DNA of 34,425 bases from Deltaproteobacteria bacterium (GCA_027317185.1 DAHVFB010000029.1:1-34425); one strand, 5' to 3'; shown: positions 10,349-19,000, counted from the first letter of the stretch. Notes: generated from the letters alone by a model not told the origin. Program-made: numbers and translations.

Positions 10349-11566
10349 CTAAGGTGTGGATCTCAAGCCGGCCGTTGGCAGCAGCATCAGCGCGCCCGCG
10401 ACCACCATCGCACCGCCAATGTAAGGCGCCGACGGCCCGCCGAGCTGGTATAACAACCCACCGCCAATCGGCCCGGCGATCCGCGCCAGCGACATTGCGG
10501 ATTGATTCAGCCCCAGAACTTCGCCCTGTAGATTGCGCTCCGCGCTTTTGGAGATCAGGGTCGAGACCGCCGGGCTGGCGAAGCCATATCCGAGCGAAAG
10601 CAGGGCCAGTGCGATGAACAGCACCGGCGTCGAACCGGTGAGACCAAGCGGCACCAGTCCGGCGACGAACAGCAACATCCCGATCAGAAGCACGGTTCGT
10701 TCCCCGACTCTGGCGACCAGCTTGCCCAGCAGATAGCCCTGCGTGAGCGCCTGGATGAAGCCGGCATAGGCCAGCAGTCCGCCGATACCCGCCGCGCCGT
10801 AGCCATACAGCGCGGGCACCATGATTGCGAAGGTCACCTCGAACGCGCCCATCGCGGCCGTGACCAGGAACGCAATCGAAAACAATTTCATCAAGAGTGG
10901 ATTGGCAAGATTGCGCGAAAGGCTCGCCAGGCGCGAGCTGGCAAGCCCCGGTTCGATATGCACATTCGGCTCGGGCGTATGCGACTCCGGCAATGCGATG
11001 GCGGCGAAGATCAGATTGGCGAAAGTGAGTGCGGCAGCGAAAAATACCGGCGTACGCAGGCTCGCATGCCCCAGCAAGCCGCCGATCGCCGGTCCCAGCA
11101 CGAACCCCAGCCCGAAAGCCGCCCCGATCATCCCCATGCCGCGCGCCCTATCCGATTCCGCCGTAGTATCGGCAACATAGGCCTGTGCGGTCGAGATGGT
11201 GGCGGCGCACGCGCCATGCACGGCGCGCGACAGCAGCAGAATCGCAAACGATCCCGCAAAACCGTAGATAACGTAACTGATCGAAGAGCCGAGCAGGCCG
11301 AGCATGATAATCGGCCGCCGCCCGACGCGATCCGACAGCCGTCCCAGAATCGGTGCGCAGACGAACTGGGCCGCCGAGTACGCGGCGAGGATCAGTCCGA
11401 TGCCGCCGGCCGTGATGTGCAGCCGATGGCCGAACAGCGGGAGAAACGGAATCACGATGCCGAAGCCCAGCAGATCGATGAAGACCGTCAGGAACAGCAC
11501 CAGCCGCGAAGCATGACTGGGCTGGGCGCGCTCCGGCGCTTGCTTGAGTGACTGAATCGTTGGCAT
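10349..11566 (-). CDS. MFS transporter, TetA/DHA1-like
   Basis: A 405-residue major facilitator with about 12 membrane helices, probably a drug:proton antiporter in the inner membrane. Helix 1 reads DLLGFGIVIPFLPLFG and the TM2-3 loop carries the MFS signature GRLSDRVGRRP. TM5 has the antiporter motif GLGFVLGPAIGG. This set is typical of the TetA/MdtG-like DHA1 subgroup. Substrate is unknown; tetracycline export should not be assumed. It is the first gene of a probable two-gene unit with the HemJ/CopD-like gene, and is divergent from the CoA-transferase gene at 11687. Confidence 0.9.
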   Translation of the reverse strand: MPTIQSLKQAPERAQPSHASRLVLFLTVFIDLLGFGIVIPFLPLFGHRLHITAGGIGLILAAYSAAQFVCAPILGRLSDRVGRRPIIMLGLLGSSISYVIYGFAGSFAILLLSRAVHGACAATISTAQAYVADTTAESDRARGMGMIGAAFGLGFVLGPAIGGLLGHASLRTPVFFAAALTFANLIFAAIALPESHTPEPNVHIEPGLASSRLASLSRNLANPLLMKLFSIAFLVTAAMGAFEVTFAIMVPALYGYGAAGIGGLLAYAGFIQALTQGYLLGKLVARVGERTVLLIGMLLFVAGLVPLGLTGSTPVLFIALALLSLGYGFASPAVSTLISKSAERNLQGEVLGLNQSAMSLARIAGPIGGGLLYQLGGPSAPYIGGAMVVAGALMLLPTAGLRSTP

Positions 11567-11686
11567 TGTTCTGAATGATGCGTGTTGAGAAAATCTTATG
11601 CCATGCGCACAGTCAAGCGATCGCGATGCTCAAAATCCATCGGATGGCCAATTAAGCGCGTGCTGAGATGCGCGTCGAGGTGACAG

Positions 11687-13018
11687 ATGGGCGGGTATTC
11701 ATCCGAAGTAAAACGCAAAACGATTTCCGCTGATCAGGCGGCCGAACTGGTTAAATCCAGACATTGGGTCGATTATGGGTTCGGGGTGGCGCAGCCCGAT
11801 CTCTTCGATAAAGCGCTGGCCGCGCGCATTACGAAACTCGAGGGAGTCAAGCTGCGCGGCTGCCTCGCGATGCGCCCGCGCGCGGTGGTCGCCGCCGACC
11901 CCGAGGGGCGCCATCTGACCTATCTTTCCTGGTATTTCTCCGGCCTCGAACGGGCGCTGCACGATCAGGGTCTATGCCATCACATCCCGATGAACTTCGG
12001 TGAGGCGCCCGACTATTATCGCCGCTTCAATGACGTCGATGTGGCTGTGCTCAAAACCGCGCCGATCGACGAGCATGGGTTCTTCAATTTCGGCCTCTCC
12101 GTCACCTATCACAAGGCATTAACCGAAAAAGCCAAGATCGTGGTGGTCGAGACCGACGCGAACATGCCTTACGTCTATGGGGTCGAGAACGGCGTCCATA
12201 TCAGCGAGGTGGCGCACGTTATCGACGGTGGTCAGTCGCCGCTACCGGAATTAAAAAATACCGCGGCGGGGCCGATCGAGCAAAAAGTGGCGGCGCTGAT
12301 CGCGCCCCATATCGAAGACGGCGCCTGCATCCAGATTGGGATCGGCGCAATGCCCAACGCAGTGTGCGATCTGTTGGCCGACTCGTCGATCAAGGATTTG
12401 GGCGTCCACACCGAAATGTTCGTCGATTCGCTGATGAAACTATATGAAACCGGCAAAGTGACCGGTGCGCACAAGCGCTTCAATCGCTATCAGATGAGCT
12501 ACTGCTTCGCGGCCGGCTCTACGCGCATGTACCAGTTCCTCGATCGCAACAGCGCCTGTTTCGCCGGACCGGTCGATTACACCAACCTGCCCGGTAACAT
12601 CATGCAAAACGATCGGGTGGTGGCGATCTGCAACGCGGCGCAGATCGATCTCAGCGGGCAGGCCTGTTCCGAGTCGGCCGGAATCCGCCAGATCAGCGGC
12701 ACCGGCGGCCAGCTTCAGTTCATGCGCGGCGCGTACGCTTCGCGGGGCGGCAAGGCATTTCTATGCCTTTCATCGACCTACGAACGCGATGGACGCCGTG
12801 AAAGCCGTATCGTACCGAGAATCGCGGATTCGAATATCGTGACCACTCCGCGCACCGACGTGATGTACGTGGTGACCGAGTACGGTTTAGTCAACTTGAA
12901 AGGAAAATCGGTACCGGAGCGCGCCCGCGCGTTGATCAGCATTGCGCATCCCGATTTCCGCGAGGAACTCGAGCGTGCCGCTCGCGAGTACCGGCTGCTG
13001 TGCCGCACAAATTTTTAG
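11687..13018 (+). CDS. Acetyl-CoA hydrolase/CoA-transferase family protein
   Basis: A family I-type CoA-transferase of 443 residues, as in butyryl-CoA:acetate or 4-hydroxybutyrate CoA-transferases. The two-half fold is visible. The N-terminal half contains PIDEHGFFNFGLS. The C-terminal half contains IGIGAMPNAVCDLL and the likely catalytic Glu243 in GVHTEMFVDSLM. It also has the glycine-rich SGTGGQLQFMRGAYAS and the closing VTEYGLVNLKGKSVPERARALISIAHPDF. The enzyme would move CoA between acyl-CoA and a free carboxylate, probably a short-chain acid. Direction and substrate are not determinable here. No partner genes of a butyrate or hydroxybutyrate pathway lie next to it. Confidence 0.9.
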   Translation: MGGYSSEVKRKTISADQAAELVKSRHWVDYGFGVAQPDLFDKALAARITKLEGVKLRGCLAMRPRAVVAADPEGRHLTYLSWYFSGLERALHDQGLCHHIPMNFGEAPDYYRRFNDVDVAVLKTAPIDEHGFFNFGLSVTYHKALTEKAKIVVVETDANMPYVYGVENGVHISEVAHVIDGGQSPLPELKNTAAGPIEQKVAALIAPHIEDGACIQIGIGAMPNAVCDLLADSSIKDLGVHTEMFVDSLMKLYETGKVTGAHKRFNRYQMSYCFAAGSTRMYQFLDRNSACFAGPVDYTNLPGNIMQNDRVVAICNAAQIDLSGQACSESAGIRQISGTGGQLQFMRGAYASRGGKAFLCLSSTYERDGRRESRIVPRIADSNIVTTPRTDVMYVVTEYGLVNLKGKSVPERARALISIAHPDFREELERAAREYRLLCRTNF

Positions 13019-13055
13019 TTCACGATCGCAAACGAAGCCTTCCGCAGCCGCCCTG

Positions 13056-13370
13056 CTAAGGATTGTTGGAAGTGTTCACGCCATAGCGATAGACCAACTC
13101 GTCGGGGCGCGCATACCCAAGTTCGCGCCTTATCAGCCGTTCCAGATAGCGATCGTCCGTCTTCAGCCGGTCTATTCTTTTAGCCAATCGGCTGTTTTCG
13201 AGCGCTAATTTGTCGCGTGTCGCTTCGAGCTGGGTTTGATCATGCCTAAGCGCGATCAAGTCGCGCAGGCCCAACGGTCCCACCACGCAATCGATTGCTA
13301 GCGCGACCACGACGATCACCAGGATTAACGTGAGGCCGCCGCGCCGGAGCTGTTGGCTTAGCTCAGCCAT
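13056..13370 (-). CDS. Septum formation initiator, DivIC/FtsB-like
   Basis: A small bitopic membrane protein of 104 residues. A single membrane helix (LTLILVIVVVALAIDCVV) is followed by a basic-acidic coiled coil (ATRDKLALENSRLAKRIDRL) and the closing ERLIRRELGYARPDEL. This is the DivIC/FtsB pattern, which in cell division forms a complex with FtsL and FtsQ. I chose the ATG at 13370 because AGGA stands eight bases upstream; another ATG at 13406 would add 12 residues with a poorer context. It is convergent with the CoA-transferase gene, and no other divisome gene is nearby. Confidence 0.85.
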   Translation of the reverse strand: MAELSQQLRRGGLTLILVIVVVALAIDCVVGPLGLRDLIALRHDQTQLEATRDKLALENSRLAKRIDRLKTDDRYLERLIRRELGYARPDELVYRYGVNTSNNP

Positions 13371-13506
13371 CAAGAGAATCCTAAGCTGGTGTGATCGGAT
13401 GGGCAAGCCGGGCTTATCCTTAACGGCATTTTACTTTCTCGAAAAGCCCCGCGATCAGCCGAGAACAGGACTTTTAGAATAATTTTATAAATTATCATCG
13501 AGGCTA

Positions 13507-13535
13507 TTGATATTTGAATAACGCATTTATATAAT
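13507..13535 (+). promoter_or_regulatory. Near-consensus sigma-70 promoter
   Basis: TTGATA at 13507-13512 and TATAAT at 13530-13535 are separated by exactly 17 bases, in an AT-rich island that stands out from the GC-rich surroundings. Transcription would start near 13542, giving a leader of about 75 bases before the small Lys-rich gene at 13616. A 6-bp hairpin (AGGTGG 13545-13550 with CCACCT 13563-13568) would lie at the extreme 5' end of this RNA. Confidence 0.8.
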
Positions 13536-13602
13536 CCGCACACGAGGTGGGATGGAACTGGGCCACCTATTAGTTTTGATGCTTGTCCAGCAGAAGCACT
13601 GC

Positions 13603-13610
13603 AGAGGAGG
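13603..13610 (+). promoter_or_regulatory. Strong Shine-Dalgarno site of the Lys-rich small gene
   Basis: AGAGGAGG ends five bases before the ATG at 13616. It is the best ribosome binding site noticed in the window and is the main support for the very short reading frame that follows. Confidence 0.85.
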
Positions 13611-13615
13611 TATCT

Positions 13616-13714
13616 ATGCCAGTTAAGAAGAAGGCTACACGTACGGTCAGTAAATCCAAACCAAAGACGAAAAGTGCTATGAAGAAGAAAGCTGGCAAGA
13701 AAAAGAAGAAGTAA
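13616..13714 (+). CDS. Lysine-rich small basic protein (32 residues)
   Basis: A 32-codon frame starting MPVKKKATRTVSKSK and ending with five lysines before TAA. It contains 15 Lys and one Arg and no acidic or aromatic residue, so it must be highly basic and disordered. Composition resembles the lysine-rich tails of bacterial histone-H1-like proteins and some ribosome-associated peptides. Reality as a gene rests on context: a near-consensus promoter at 13507, an AGAGGAGG ribosome site and a strong terminator at 13815. These suggest high expression. Nucleic-acid binding is an inference from charge only. I recognise no named family. An alternative is that the transcript acts as a small RNA and the peptide is secondary. 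Confidence 0.75.
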   Translation: MPVKKKATRTVSKSKPKTKSAMKKKAGKKKKK

Positions 13715-13753
13715 CGGCCAAAAGTTTTCCCCCCTGGGAAATCCCTCTCAGGG

Positions 13754-13777
13754 CTGGCTACGGATGCCGGGCTTTTT
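13754..13777 (+). terminator. Possible weak intrinsic terminator
   Basis: CTGGC at 13754-13758 can pair with GCCGG at 13766-13770 (one G-U pair) around a 7-base loop. The run GC TTTTT follows. The stem is short. It would be the first of two stop signals behind the Lys-rich small gene. Confidence 0.4.
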
Positions 13778-13814
13778 GCTGGAATAAGCCGGGGCGTAAT
13801 GGCCTCGTTTGAAC

Positions 13815-13843
13815 AGGGCCCCCTTTACCGGGGGCCCTTTCTT
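13815..13843 (+). terminator. Strong intrinsic terminator
   Basis: AGGGCCCCC at 13815-13823 pairs perfectly with GGGGGCCCT at 13830-13838 around the loop TTTACC, followed by a T-rich tail (TTCTT). The polarity fits the plus-strand transcript of the Lys-rich small gene. It also separates that unit from the ZIP transporter gene, which ends at 13868 on the opposite strand. Confidence 0.88.
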
Positions 13844-13867
13844 ATGGTTCCCGCCCGTATCGACGCT

Positions 13868-14608
13868 TTATCCGTGAATCGCGACGCCCAGCCAGCTAAC
13901 CGCCAGCCCCGTGAACATCGCTAACAGCGGCGCAAGCTTTTCCTGATCCGGACGCTTCATCTGCGGCAGGATGTCGGAGGTCGAGATCGCGAGGAAGCTG
14001 CCGGCCGAAATTGCGATCGCCCCGCCAATCACGGCGTCGTTGGCGTGCACCAGTAAAACCCACGTCAGCAGTGCGCCGGCTGGAATCGATAACGCGAACA
14101 GCGCCATCCACAGTACGATCGCGCGCCTGGACCAGTGATCGAGCAACAATAAACTGGTTAGGGCAAGTGCGGTGGGAAAGGTGTGCGCAATGATCGCCAG
14201 CAGCACCGCCGTTCCCAGCGCCGGGCGCTGATAGGTCGAACTGAGGGCCAGACCGTCCAGCAGGCTATGGAACGACAGCCCCGCGTATGCCGTCAGTCCC
14301 AGATGAATGTGATGAGCGGCGCCGTGTTCTCCCGGATGTTCGGGATGCGGATGCACCACCAGAAAATGCTCCAGTACGAAAATCGCGAGAAATCCCGCCA
14401 GCAGCGCGCCGCCCAGCCATAAGCCCCGCACCAGTACCGCGCTTTCCGGAATCATGTCGAAAAATGCGGCGCCCAGCAGGATACCGCCGGAAAAGCTTAC
14501 CGGCATAATCAGGCTGCGGCTCGACCATTCCCCAGCCAGCGGTGCGAGACCGCCTAGAAACGACACCCCAGCGATAGCGGCAAGATAGAAAACAAAGGTA
14601 GCATCCAT
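13868..14608 (-). CDS. ZIP-family divalent metal transporter
   Basis: A metal-uptake permease of 246 residues with about seven to eight membrane helices. The hallmark helix-4 motif HSLLDGLALS and the helix-5 motif AHTFPTALAL supply the intramembrane metal ligands. Between helices 3 and 4 lies a histidine-rich loop (HPHPEHPGEHGAAHHIH), typical of zinc/iron ZIP proteins. Helix 1 is FYLAAIAGVSFLGGLAPL. The ATG at 14608 is chosen; an in-frame GTG at 14629 would add seven residues, and neither start has a clear ribosome site. The gene is divergent from the crotonase gene, about 100 bp away. I cannot say whether Zn, Fe or Mn is the main substrate. Confidence 0.9.
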   Translation of the reverse strand: MDATFVFYLAAIAGVSFLGGLAPLAGEWSSRSLIMPVSFSGGILLGAAFFDMIPESAVLVRGLWLGGALLAGFLAIFVLEHFLVVHPHPEHPGEHGAAHHIHLGLTAYAGLSFHSLLDGLALSSTYQRPALGTAVLLAIIAHTFPTALALTSLLLLDHWSRRAIVLWMALFALSIPAGALLTWVLLVHANDAVIGGAIAISAGSFLAISTSDILPQMKRPDQEKLAPLLAMFTGLAVSWLGVAIHG

Positions 14609-14709
14609 TGAGTCAGTGTTCGCTACCACAGCCTCGATGCTGTCACAAGCCGAGGGGCCGATTGCCGCTTTGCCGGGCGGCGGCTTACACTCAAATGGAG
14701 GATGCTTCG

Positions 14710-15483
14710 ATGGACGACAATTTGTTGATCGAATCCGCGCAAGGAGTCGTAAGCATCACCCTCAATCGGCCGCGCAAGCGCAACCCGCTCTCCGCCGATG
14801 TAATGAAAGAATTGATTGCGGTGCTGCGGGAAATCGGCCGGCGGCGCGAGGATCGAGTGGTGATCGTCGCCGGCGCCGGAACGGCCTTCAGCGCCGGCCA
14901 CGATCTTGGCGAGCTGCGCGATCGCGATCTGCCGTTTTATCGCGAGATCTTCGACCTCTGTTGCGAGCTGATGACGGCTATCCAGCGGATTCCCCAGCCG
15001 GTGATTGCGAGCGTTGGTGGGGTGGCGACTGCGGCCGGATGCCAACTCGTCGCCACCTGTGACCTCGCGATTGCGGGTGAAAGCGCCCGGTTTGCGACGC
15101 CAGGGGTGCGTATCGGCCTGTTTTGCTCGACTCCGATGGTGGCGCTGTCGCGCGCGATCGGACGTAAGCATGCGATGGAAATGCTGCTGTCGGGGCGCAT
15201 GATCGATGCGCCTACGGCGGAAAAATGGGGCTTGATTAACCGGGTGGTCCCCGACTCGGAGTTGGTGCGCGAAACCCGCGAACTGGCGCTTGAGATTGCC
15301 GAGGCCAGCCCGCTGACAATCGGTATCGGCAAGCAGGCCTTTTATGCTCAGATCGATCTCGATCAGGCTAAAGCTTACGACTACACGAAAGAGGTGATGT
15401 CGCTTAATGCGCTGGCGGCGGATGCGCAGGAAGGCATCGGGGCTTTTCTCGACAAACGCCAGCCCACTTGGTGCGGGAGATAA
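14710..15483 (+). CDS. Enoyl-CoA hydratase/isomerase family protein, ECHDC3-like
   Basis: A 257-residue crotonase-fold protein. The start at 14710 is preceded by GGAGGA seven bases upstream. An ORF extension back to 14608 would overlap the divergent promoter region and looks non-native. Crotonase landmarks are present: LNRPRKRNPLS, the oxyanion-hole segment AFSAGHDLGEL, and GGVATAAGCQLVATCDLAI. The two glutamates used for water addition in classical enoyl-CoA hydratase (GCEL and the PEI segment) are replaced: GCQL has Gln112, and the second site reads ATPGVRIGLFCSTP. That combination is characteristic of the ECHDC3 lineage, so hydratase activity is doubtful and the reaction is unknown. A hairpin terminator follows about 100 bp downstream, before guaB. 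Confidence 0.88.
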   Translation: MDDNLLIESAQGVVSITLNRPRKRNPLSADVMKELIAVLREIGRRREDRVVIVAGAGTAFSAGHDLGELRDRDLPFYREIFDLCCELMTAIQRIPQPVIASVGGVATAAGCQLVATCDLAIAGESARFATPGVRIGLFCSTPMVALSRAIGRKHAMEMLLSGRMIDAPTAEKWGLINRVVPDSELVRETRELALEIAEASPLTIGIGKQAFYAQIDLDQAKAYDYTKEVMSLNALAADAQEGIGAFLDKRQPTWCGR

Positions 15484-15583
15484 CCGCCGGCGCATGAATT
15501 GAACGCGGGGCGCTATTTTGTTAAACAGGACTATGGCGATTTGGTCGACAGCAGCCGGTAAATCATCTCCGATTTGAACACCG

Positions 15584-15610
15584 AAGCCCGCAGTATATCG
15601 CGGGCTTTTT
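15584..15610 (+). terminator. Intrinsic terminator-like hairpin just before guaB
   Basis: AAGCCCGC (15584-15591) pairs with GCGGGCTT (15600-15607) around an 8-base loop, followed by a TTT tail to 15610. It ends only 22 bases before the guaB ATG. It may terminate the crotonase transcript. If the guaB promoter lies upstream (a TTGAAC-17-TAAACA pair exists at 15499-15527), it would sit in the guaB leader and could act as an attenuator. Confidence 0.75.
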
Positions 15611-15632
15611 CGCATTCTAAGGAATCACGACC

Positions 15633-17090
15633 ATGGCTTATCATCAGGAGCTACGCGAAGGACTTACATTCGACGACGTGCTCCTTCTGCCCCAGATCTC
15701 CGACCTGCTGCCTTCCGATTGCGACGTCTCGACTCAGCTAAGCGCCAACCTGCGGCTGCGAATTCCATTGGTCTCCAGTCCGATGGACACCGTGACCGAA
15801 TCGCGCACGGCGATTGCGATCGCGCAGCTCGGCGGCATCGGCTTTATCCATCGTAACCTCACGATCGAACGCCAGGCGGCCGAAGTCGAGATCGTCAAAA
15901 AATATGAAAGTGGCATGATCGTGGACCCGGTCACGGTTCATCCGGAACAGAAAATTGGCGATGCGCTGGCGGTGATGGGACGCCATCGAATTTCCGGCTT
16001 GCCGGTGGTGGCCGACGGCCATCTGGTCGGGATTCTCACCAATCGCGATTTGCGCTTCGAAAAACGGCTGGACAAGCTGGTGCGCGACGTGATGACCACC
16101 AAGGTGATCACCGCGCGGCTTGGAATCGACCTCGAACATGCCAAGGAAATTCTACAGACCCATCGGATCGAGAAGCTGCCCCTGGTCGATGAACGCGGCA
16201 AGCTGTGCGGGCTGATCACGGTCAAGGACATGGACAAGGCCACGCAGTTCCCGACCTCGAGCAAGGACCAGCTGGGCCGGCTGCGGGTGGGCGCGGCAAT
16301 CGGTGTCGGTCCGGAGCGCCAGCAGCGGGTGGCCGCGCTCAAACGCGCCGGAGTTGATGTCCTGTGCCTCGATACTGCGCACGGTCATTCGCTTAATGTT
16401 CTCGAAGCGCTCAGGGCCACCAAACGCGAATGCCCGGAGATCGAGATCGTGGCCGGCAGCGTCGCCACCGCCGAAGGCGCCAAGGCGCTGTGCGACGCCG
16501 GGGCCGACGCGCTGCGGGTCGGGATGGGTCCGGGATCGATCTGCACCACGCGGGTGGTTTCGGGCGTCGGCGTGCCGCAGGTCACGGCCATCATGGATTG
16601 CGCTTCGGTGGCCGAGCCGCGCAACATCCCGGTCATTGCCGACGGCGGAATCCGCTTCTCCGGCGATACGACCAAGGCGCTGGCGCTCGGCGCCAACACC
16701 GTGATGATCGGATCGCTGTTCGCCGGCACCGAGGAAAGCCCGGGCGAAACCATTCTCTACCAGGGCCGCACCTACAAAATGTACCGCGGAATGGGATCGC
16801 TGGGCGCGATGTCTGAGCGGGTGCGCGATCGCTACAACCAGCATGAAGTGCCCGATTCCAAGCTGGTGCCGGAGGGTATCGAAGGGCGCGTGCCGCATCG
16901 CGGTTCGCTCGCCTCGAACATTGAGCAACTGGTCGGCGGACTGAAGGCCGGGATGGGATATATCGGCGCCGCCAACCTCGATGAGTTACGCCGGCGCGCC
17001 CGGTTCATCCGCATCACCGATGCTGGACAGCGTGAAAGCCACGTCCACGATGTGTTCATCACCAAGGAAGCTCCGAACTACCGCCGTTAA
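15633..17090 (+). CDS. guaB: Inosine-5'-monophosphate dehydrogenase
   Basis: Oxidises IMP to XMP with NAD+, the committed step of GMP synthesis. The 485 residues match bacterial IMPDH. Order of parts: N-terminal TIM-barrel start [11 protein letters not shown], substrate segment SSPMDTVTE, and paired CBS domains around residues 95-205 (e.g. [20 protein letters not shown]). The barrel then resumes with [13 protein letters not shown]. The catalytic loop [13 protein letters not shown] carries Cys304. The flap region includes [10 protein letters not shown]. An AAGGA ribosome site lies before the ATG. No guaA is adjacent; the next gene on the strand is ddl after 93 bp. Confidence 0.97.
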   Translation: MAYHQELREGLTFDDVLLLPQISDLLPSDCDVSTQLSANLRLRIPLVSSPMDTVTESRTAIAIAQLGGIGFIHRNLTIERQAAEVEIVKKYESGMIVDPVTVHPEQKIGDALAVMGRHRISGLPVVADGHLVGILTNRDLRFEKRLDKLVRDVMTTKVITARLGIDLEHAKEILQTHRIEKLPLVDERGKLCGLITVKDMDKATQFPTSSKDQLGRLRVGAAIGVGPERQQRVAALKRAGVDVLCLDTAHGHSLNVLEALRATKRECPEIEIVAGSVATAEGAKALCDAGADALRVGMGPGSICTTRVVSGVGVPQVTAIMDCASVAEPRNIPVIADGGIRFSGDTTKALALGANTVMIGSLFAGTEESPGETILYQGRTYKMYRGMGSLGAMSERVRDRYNQHEVPDSKLVPEGIEGRVPHRGSLASNIEQLVGGLKAGMGYIGAANLDELRRRARFIRITDAGQRESHVHDVFITKEAPNYRR

Positions 17091-17183
17091 AAAATCGCGA
17101 TGTTTCCCGATAGCTGGTCTGCTGCCCGGTGCTCGCCCGGCCGAACCGGCTGATCTATTCTGTGCGCAGTCAGGTGGGGGTGT

Positions 17184-18362
17184 ATGGCTGGGATGGGCAA
17201 GTCGCGTCGGAAAATCCGGGTCGGAGTTTTATTCGGCGGACGATCGGGCGAGCATGAGATTTCGCTGCGCTCCGCGTTGACGGTAATCTCCGCGATCGAT
17301 CGCTCACGTTACGAAATTGTTCCGATCGCAATCGGCCGCGATGGCCGCTGGTATCTGGAAACCGACGCGATCACGATGCTGGGTAAAGCGGCGCCTCGTC
17401 TGACCGCGCTCAAGCGCACCGGCCTGCCGATCAGCCTGTTGCCCTATCCCGATAGCCGCGCGCTGGTAAGCAATCCCGCTAACGGCCGCTCGGCAATTCA
17501 GATGAATTCCGCGGCGAAAGCGATGCTGTCGCCGCTCGACGTGGTTTTTCCGGTGCTGCACGGCACCTTCGGCGAGGACGGCACCATCCAGGGGCTGCTC
17601 GATCTGGCGGGAGTTCCCTACGTCGGCGCAGGCGTGCTCGGCTCGGCGATTGGGATGGACAAGGATGTGCAGAAGCGGCTGCTGCGCGATAGCGGATTGC
17701 CGGTGGTGCGCTATGCGGCCGTACGCGATATCGATTATCGCGAAAACCCCGCCACGGTGCGCCGCCTGGCCGCTGACCTGGGATGGCCGGTATTCGTCAA
17801 GCCCAACGCGCTAGGATCGTCGATCGGCATCACCTGTGTGAAATCGGCGCGTCAGTTGCCGAAGGCTCTGGAAGAGGCTTTTCGTTACGATCGCAAGGCG
17901 CTGATCGAGGCCGCCTGCCAGGGCCGTGAGCTTGAATGCGCGGTGCTCGGCAATGAGCGCCCACAAGCCTCGATCGTCGGCGAAATCGTGGTGCGCAGCC
18001 GCGACGGCTTTTACAGTTACCAGTCCAAGTACGTCGATGACGACGGCGCCGCGATCGAAATCCCGGCTTCGCTTCCCTCCGCTGCCGCCGAGCGTATACG
18101 CGAGTTGGCGCTGGCCGCCTTCACCACGCTCGAATTGCGTGGGATGGCGCGGGTCGACTTCCTCGCACGATCCGACCTGAGCGAAATTTATATCAACGAG
18201 GTCAACACCATTCCGGGCTTCACCTCGATCAGCATGTACCCCAAGCTGTGGGAGACCTCCGGGCTGCCGCTGCCCAAATTGATCGACCGGCTGATCGCGC
18301 TCGCGCTGGAAGACCATCGCGCCCGCCGCCGCCTGAAATTCACCTATCAACCACGCCTCTGA
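17184..18362 (+). CDS. ddl: D-alanine--D-alanine ligase
   Basis: ATP-grasp enzyme that joins two D-alanines for peptidoglycan precursor synthesis in the cytoplasm. The 392 residues are somewhat longer than the short E. coli DdlB and closer to the DdlA-length class. Recognisable segments: VGVLFGGRSGEHEISLRSA, HGTFGEDGTIQGLLD, YVGAGVLGSAIGMDK, the ATP-grasp strand VFVKPNALGSSIGI, and RVDFLARSDLSEIYINEVNT followed by IPGFTSISMYPKLWE. The start at 17184 is a plausible ATG after a GGGGGT run. rdgB follows 17 bp after the stop, so the two are probably one operon. Specificity for D-Ala over D-Lac cannot be settled by eye. Confidence 0.95.
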   Translation: MAGMGKSRRKIRVGVLFGGRSGEHEISLRSALTVISAIDRSRYEIVPIAIGRDGRWYLETDAITMLGKAAPRLTALKRTGLPISLLPYPDSRALVSNPANGRSAIQMNSAAKAMLSPLDVVFPVLHGTFGEDGTIQGLLDLAGVPYVGAGVLGSAIGMDKDVQKRLLRDSGLPVVRYAAVRDIDYRENPATVRRLAADLGWPVFVKPNALGSSIGITCVKSARQLPKALEEAFRYDRKALIEAACQGRELECAVLGNERPQASIVGEIVVRSRDGFYSYQSKYVDDDGAAIEIPASLPSAAAERIRELALAAFTTLELRGMARVDFLARSDLSEIYINEVNTIPGFTSISMYPKLWETSGLPLPKLIDRLIALALEDHRARRRLKFTYQPRL

Positions 18363-18379
18363 CCATCCGTTCCGATCCG

Positions 18380-19000
18380 ATGAAACGTTTACTGATCGCG
18401 ACCACTAATCCAGCGAAGCTGGCCGAATATCGATTGCTGATGCGGGATCTGCCGCTCGAACTGGTTTCGCTCGCCGACTTGAACATTTCTGAATCGCCTG
18501 AGGAGAGCGGGGAAACCTTCGCCGCTAACGCCAGCCTCAAGGCGCGCTTTTATTTTGAGCGATCGCGCGTCCCCGTGCTGGCCGATGACGGCGGTTTGGA
18601 AGTGGATGCTCTGGGCGGCGCGCCGGGTGTGCGATCTCATCGATGGCTAGGCGAAGCGGCGTCCGACGATCGCGCGCTGGCGAACGAAGTGGTCCACCGC
18701 TTGGAAGGTATCCCACCGGACCGCCGCACCGCGCGGCTCAAGGCGGCCGCGGCGCTGGTATGGAACGATGGCGTCGATCTTCACGAACGCATCGCGTCCG
18801 CCGCGCTCGAAGGAGTGATCGCGAGCCACGTTTACGATCGGATCGAGCCGGGATTCCCATACCGCGCGGTGCTGTTTTTGCCGGGCATCGATAAATATCT
18901 GGCGCAACTGAACGAGGAACAGGCGGCGGCGCTCAGCCAACGGCATTCGCTGATCGATCAACTGCGGCCGGCCTTAGCCGAAATTGCCCGCCTGCTGTGA
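18380..19000 (+). CDS. rdgB: XTP/dITP diphosphatase (HAM1/RdgB family)
   Basis: House-cleaning nucleotide diphosphatase that hydrolyses non-canonical purine triphosphates (dITP, XTP) to monophosphates and pyrophosphate. It is 206 residues long, normal for the family. The N terminus RLLIATTNPAKLAEYR corresponds to the family signature (usually TxNxxK). The central block SGETFAANASLKARFYF then VLADDGGLEVDALGGAPGV contains the metal-binding aspartates. It starts at the ATG at 18380, just 17 bp after ddl. A longer open frame back to 18248 overlaps ddl and is not credible. It is convergent with the VWA gene at 19116. Confidence 0.93.
   Translation: MKRLLIATTNPAKLAEYRLLMRDLPLELVSLADLNISESPEESGETFAANASLKARFYFERSRVPVLADDGGLEVDALGGAPGVRSHRWLGEAASDDRALANEVVHRLEGIPPDRRTARLKAAAALVWNDGVDLHERIASAALEGVIASHVYDRIEPGFPYRAVLFLPGIDKYLAQLNEEQAAALSQRHSLIDQLRPALAEIARLL

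Noticed and set aside
14623-15615. Minus-strand open frame of 330 codons
   Set aside because: It is antisense to the crotonase gene, which has clear family motifs; the minus frame has none and runs across the terminator hairpin.
16152-16928. Minus-strand open frame of 258 codons
   Set aside because: It is antisense to guaB and has no recognisable domain.
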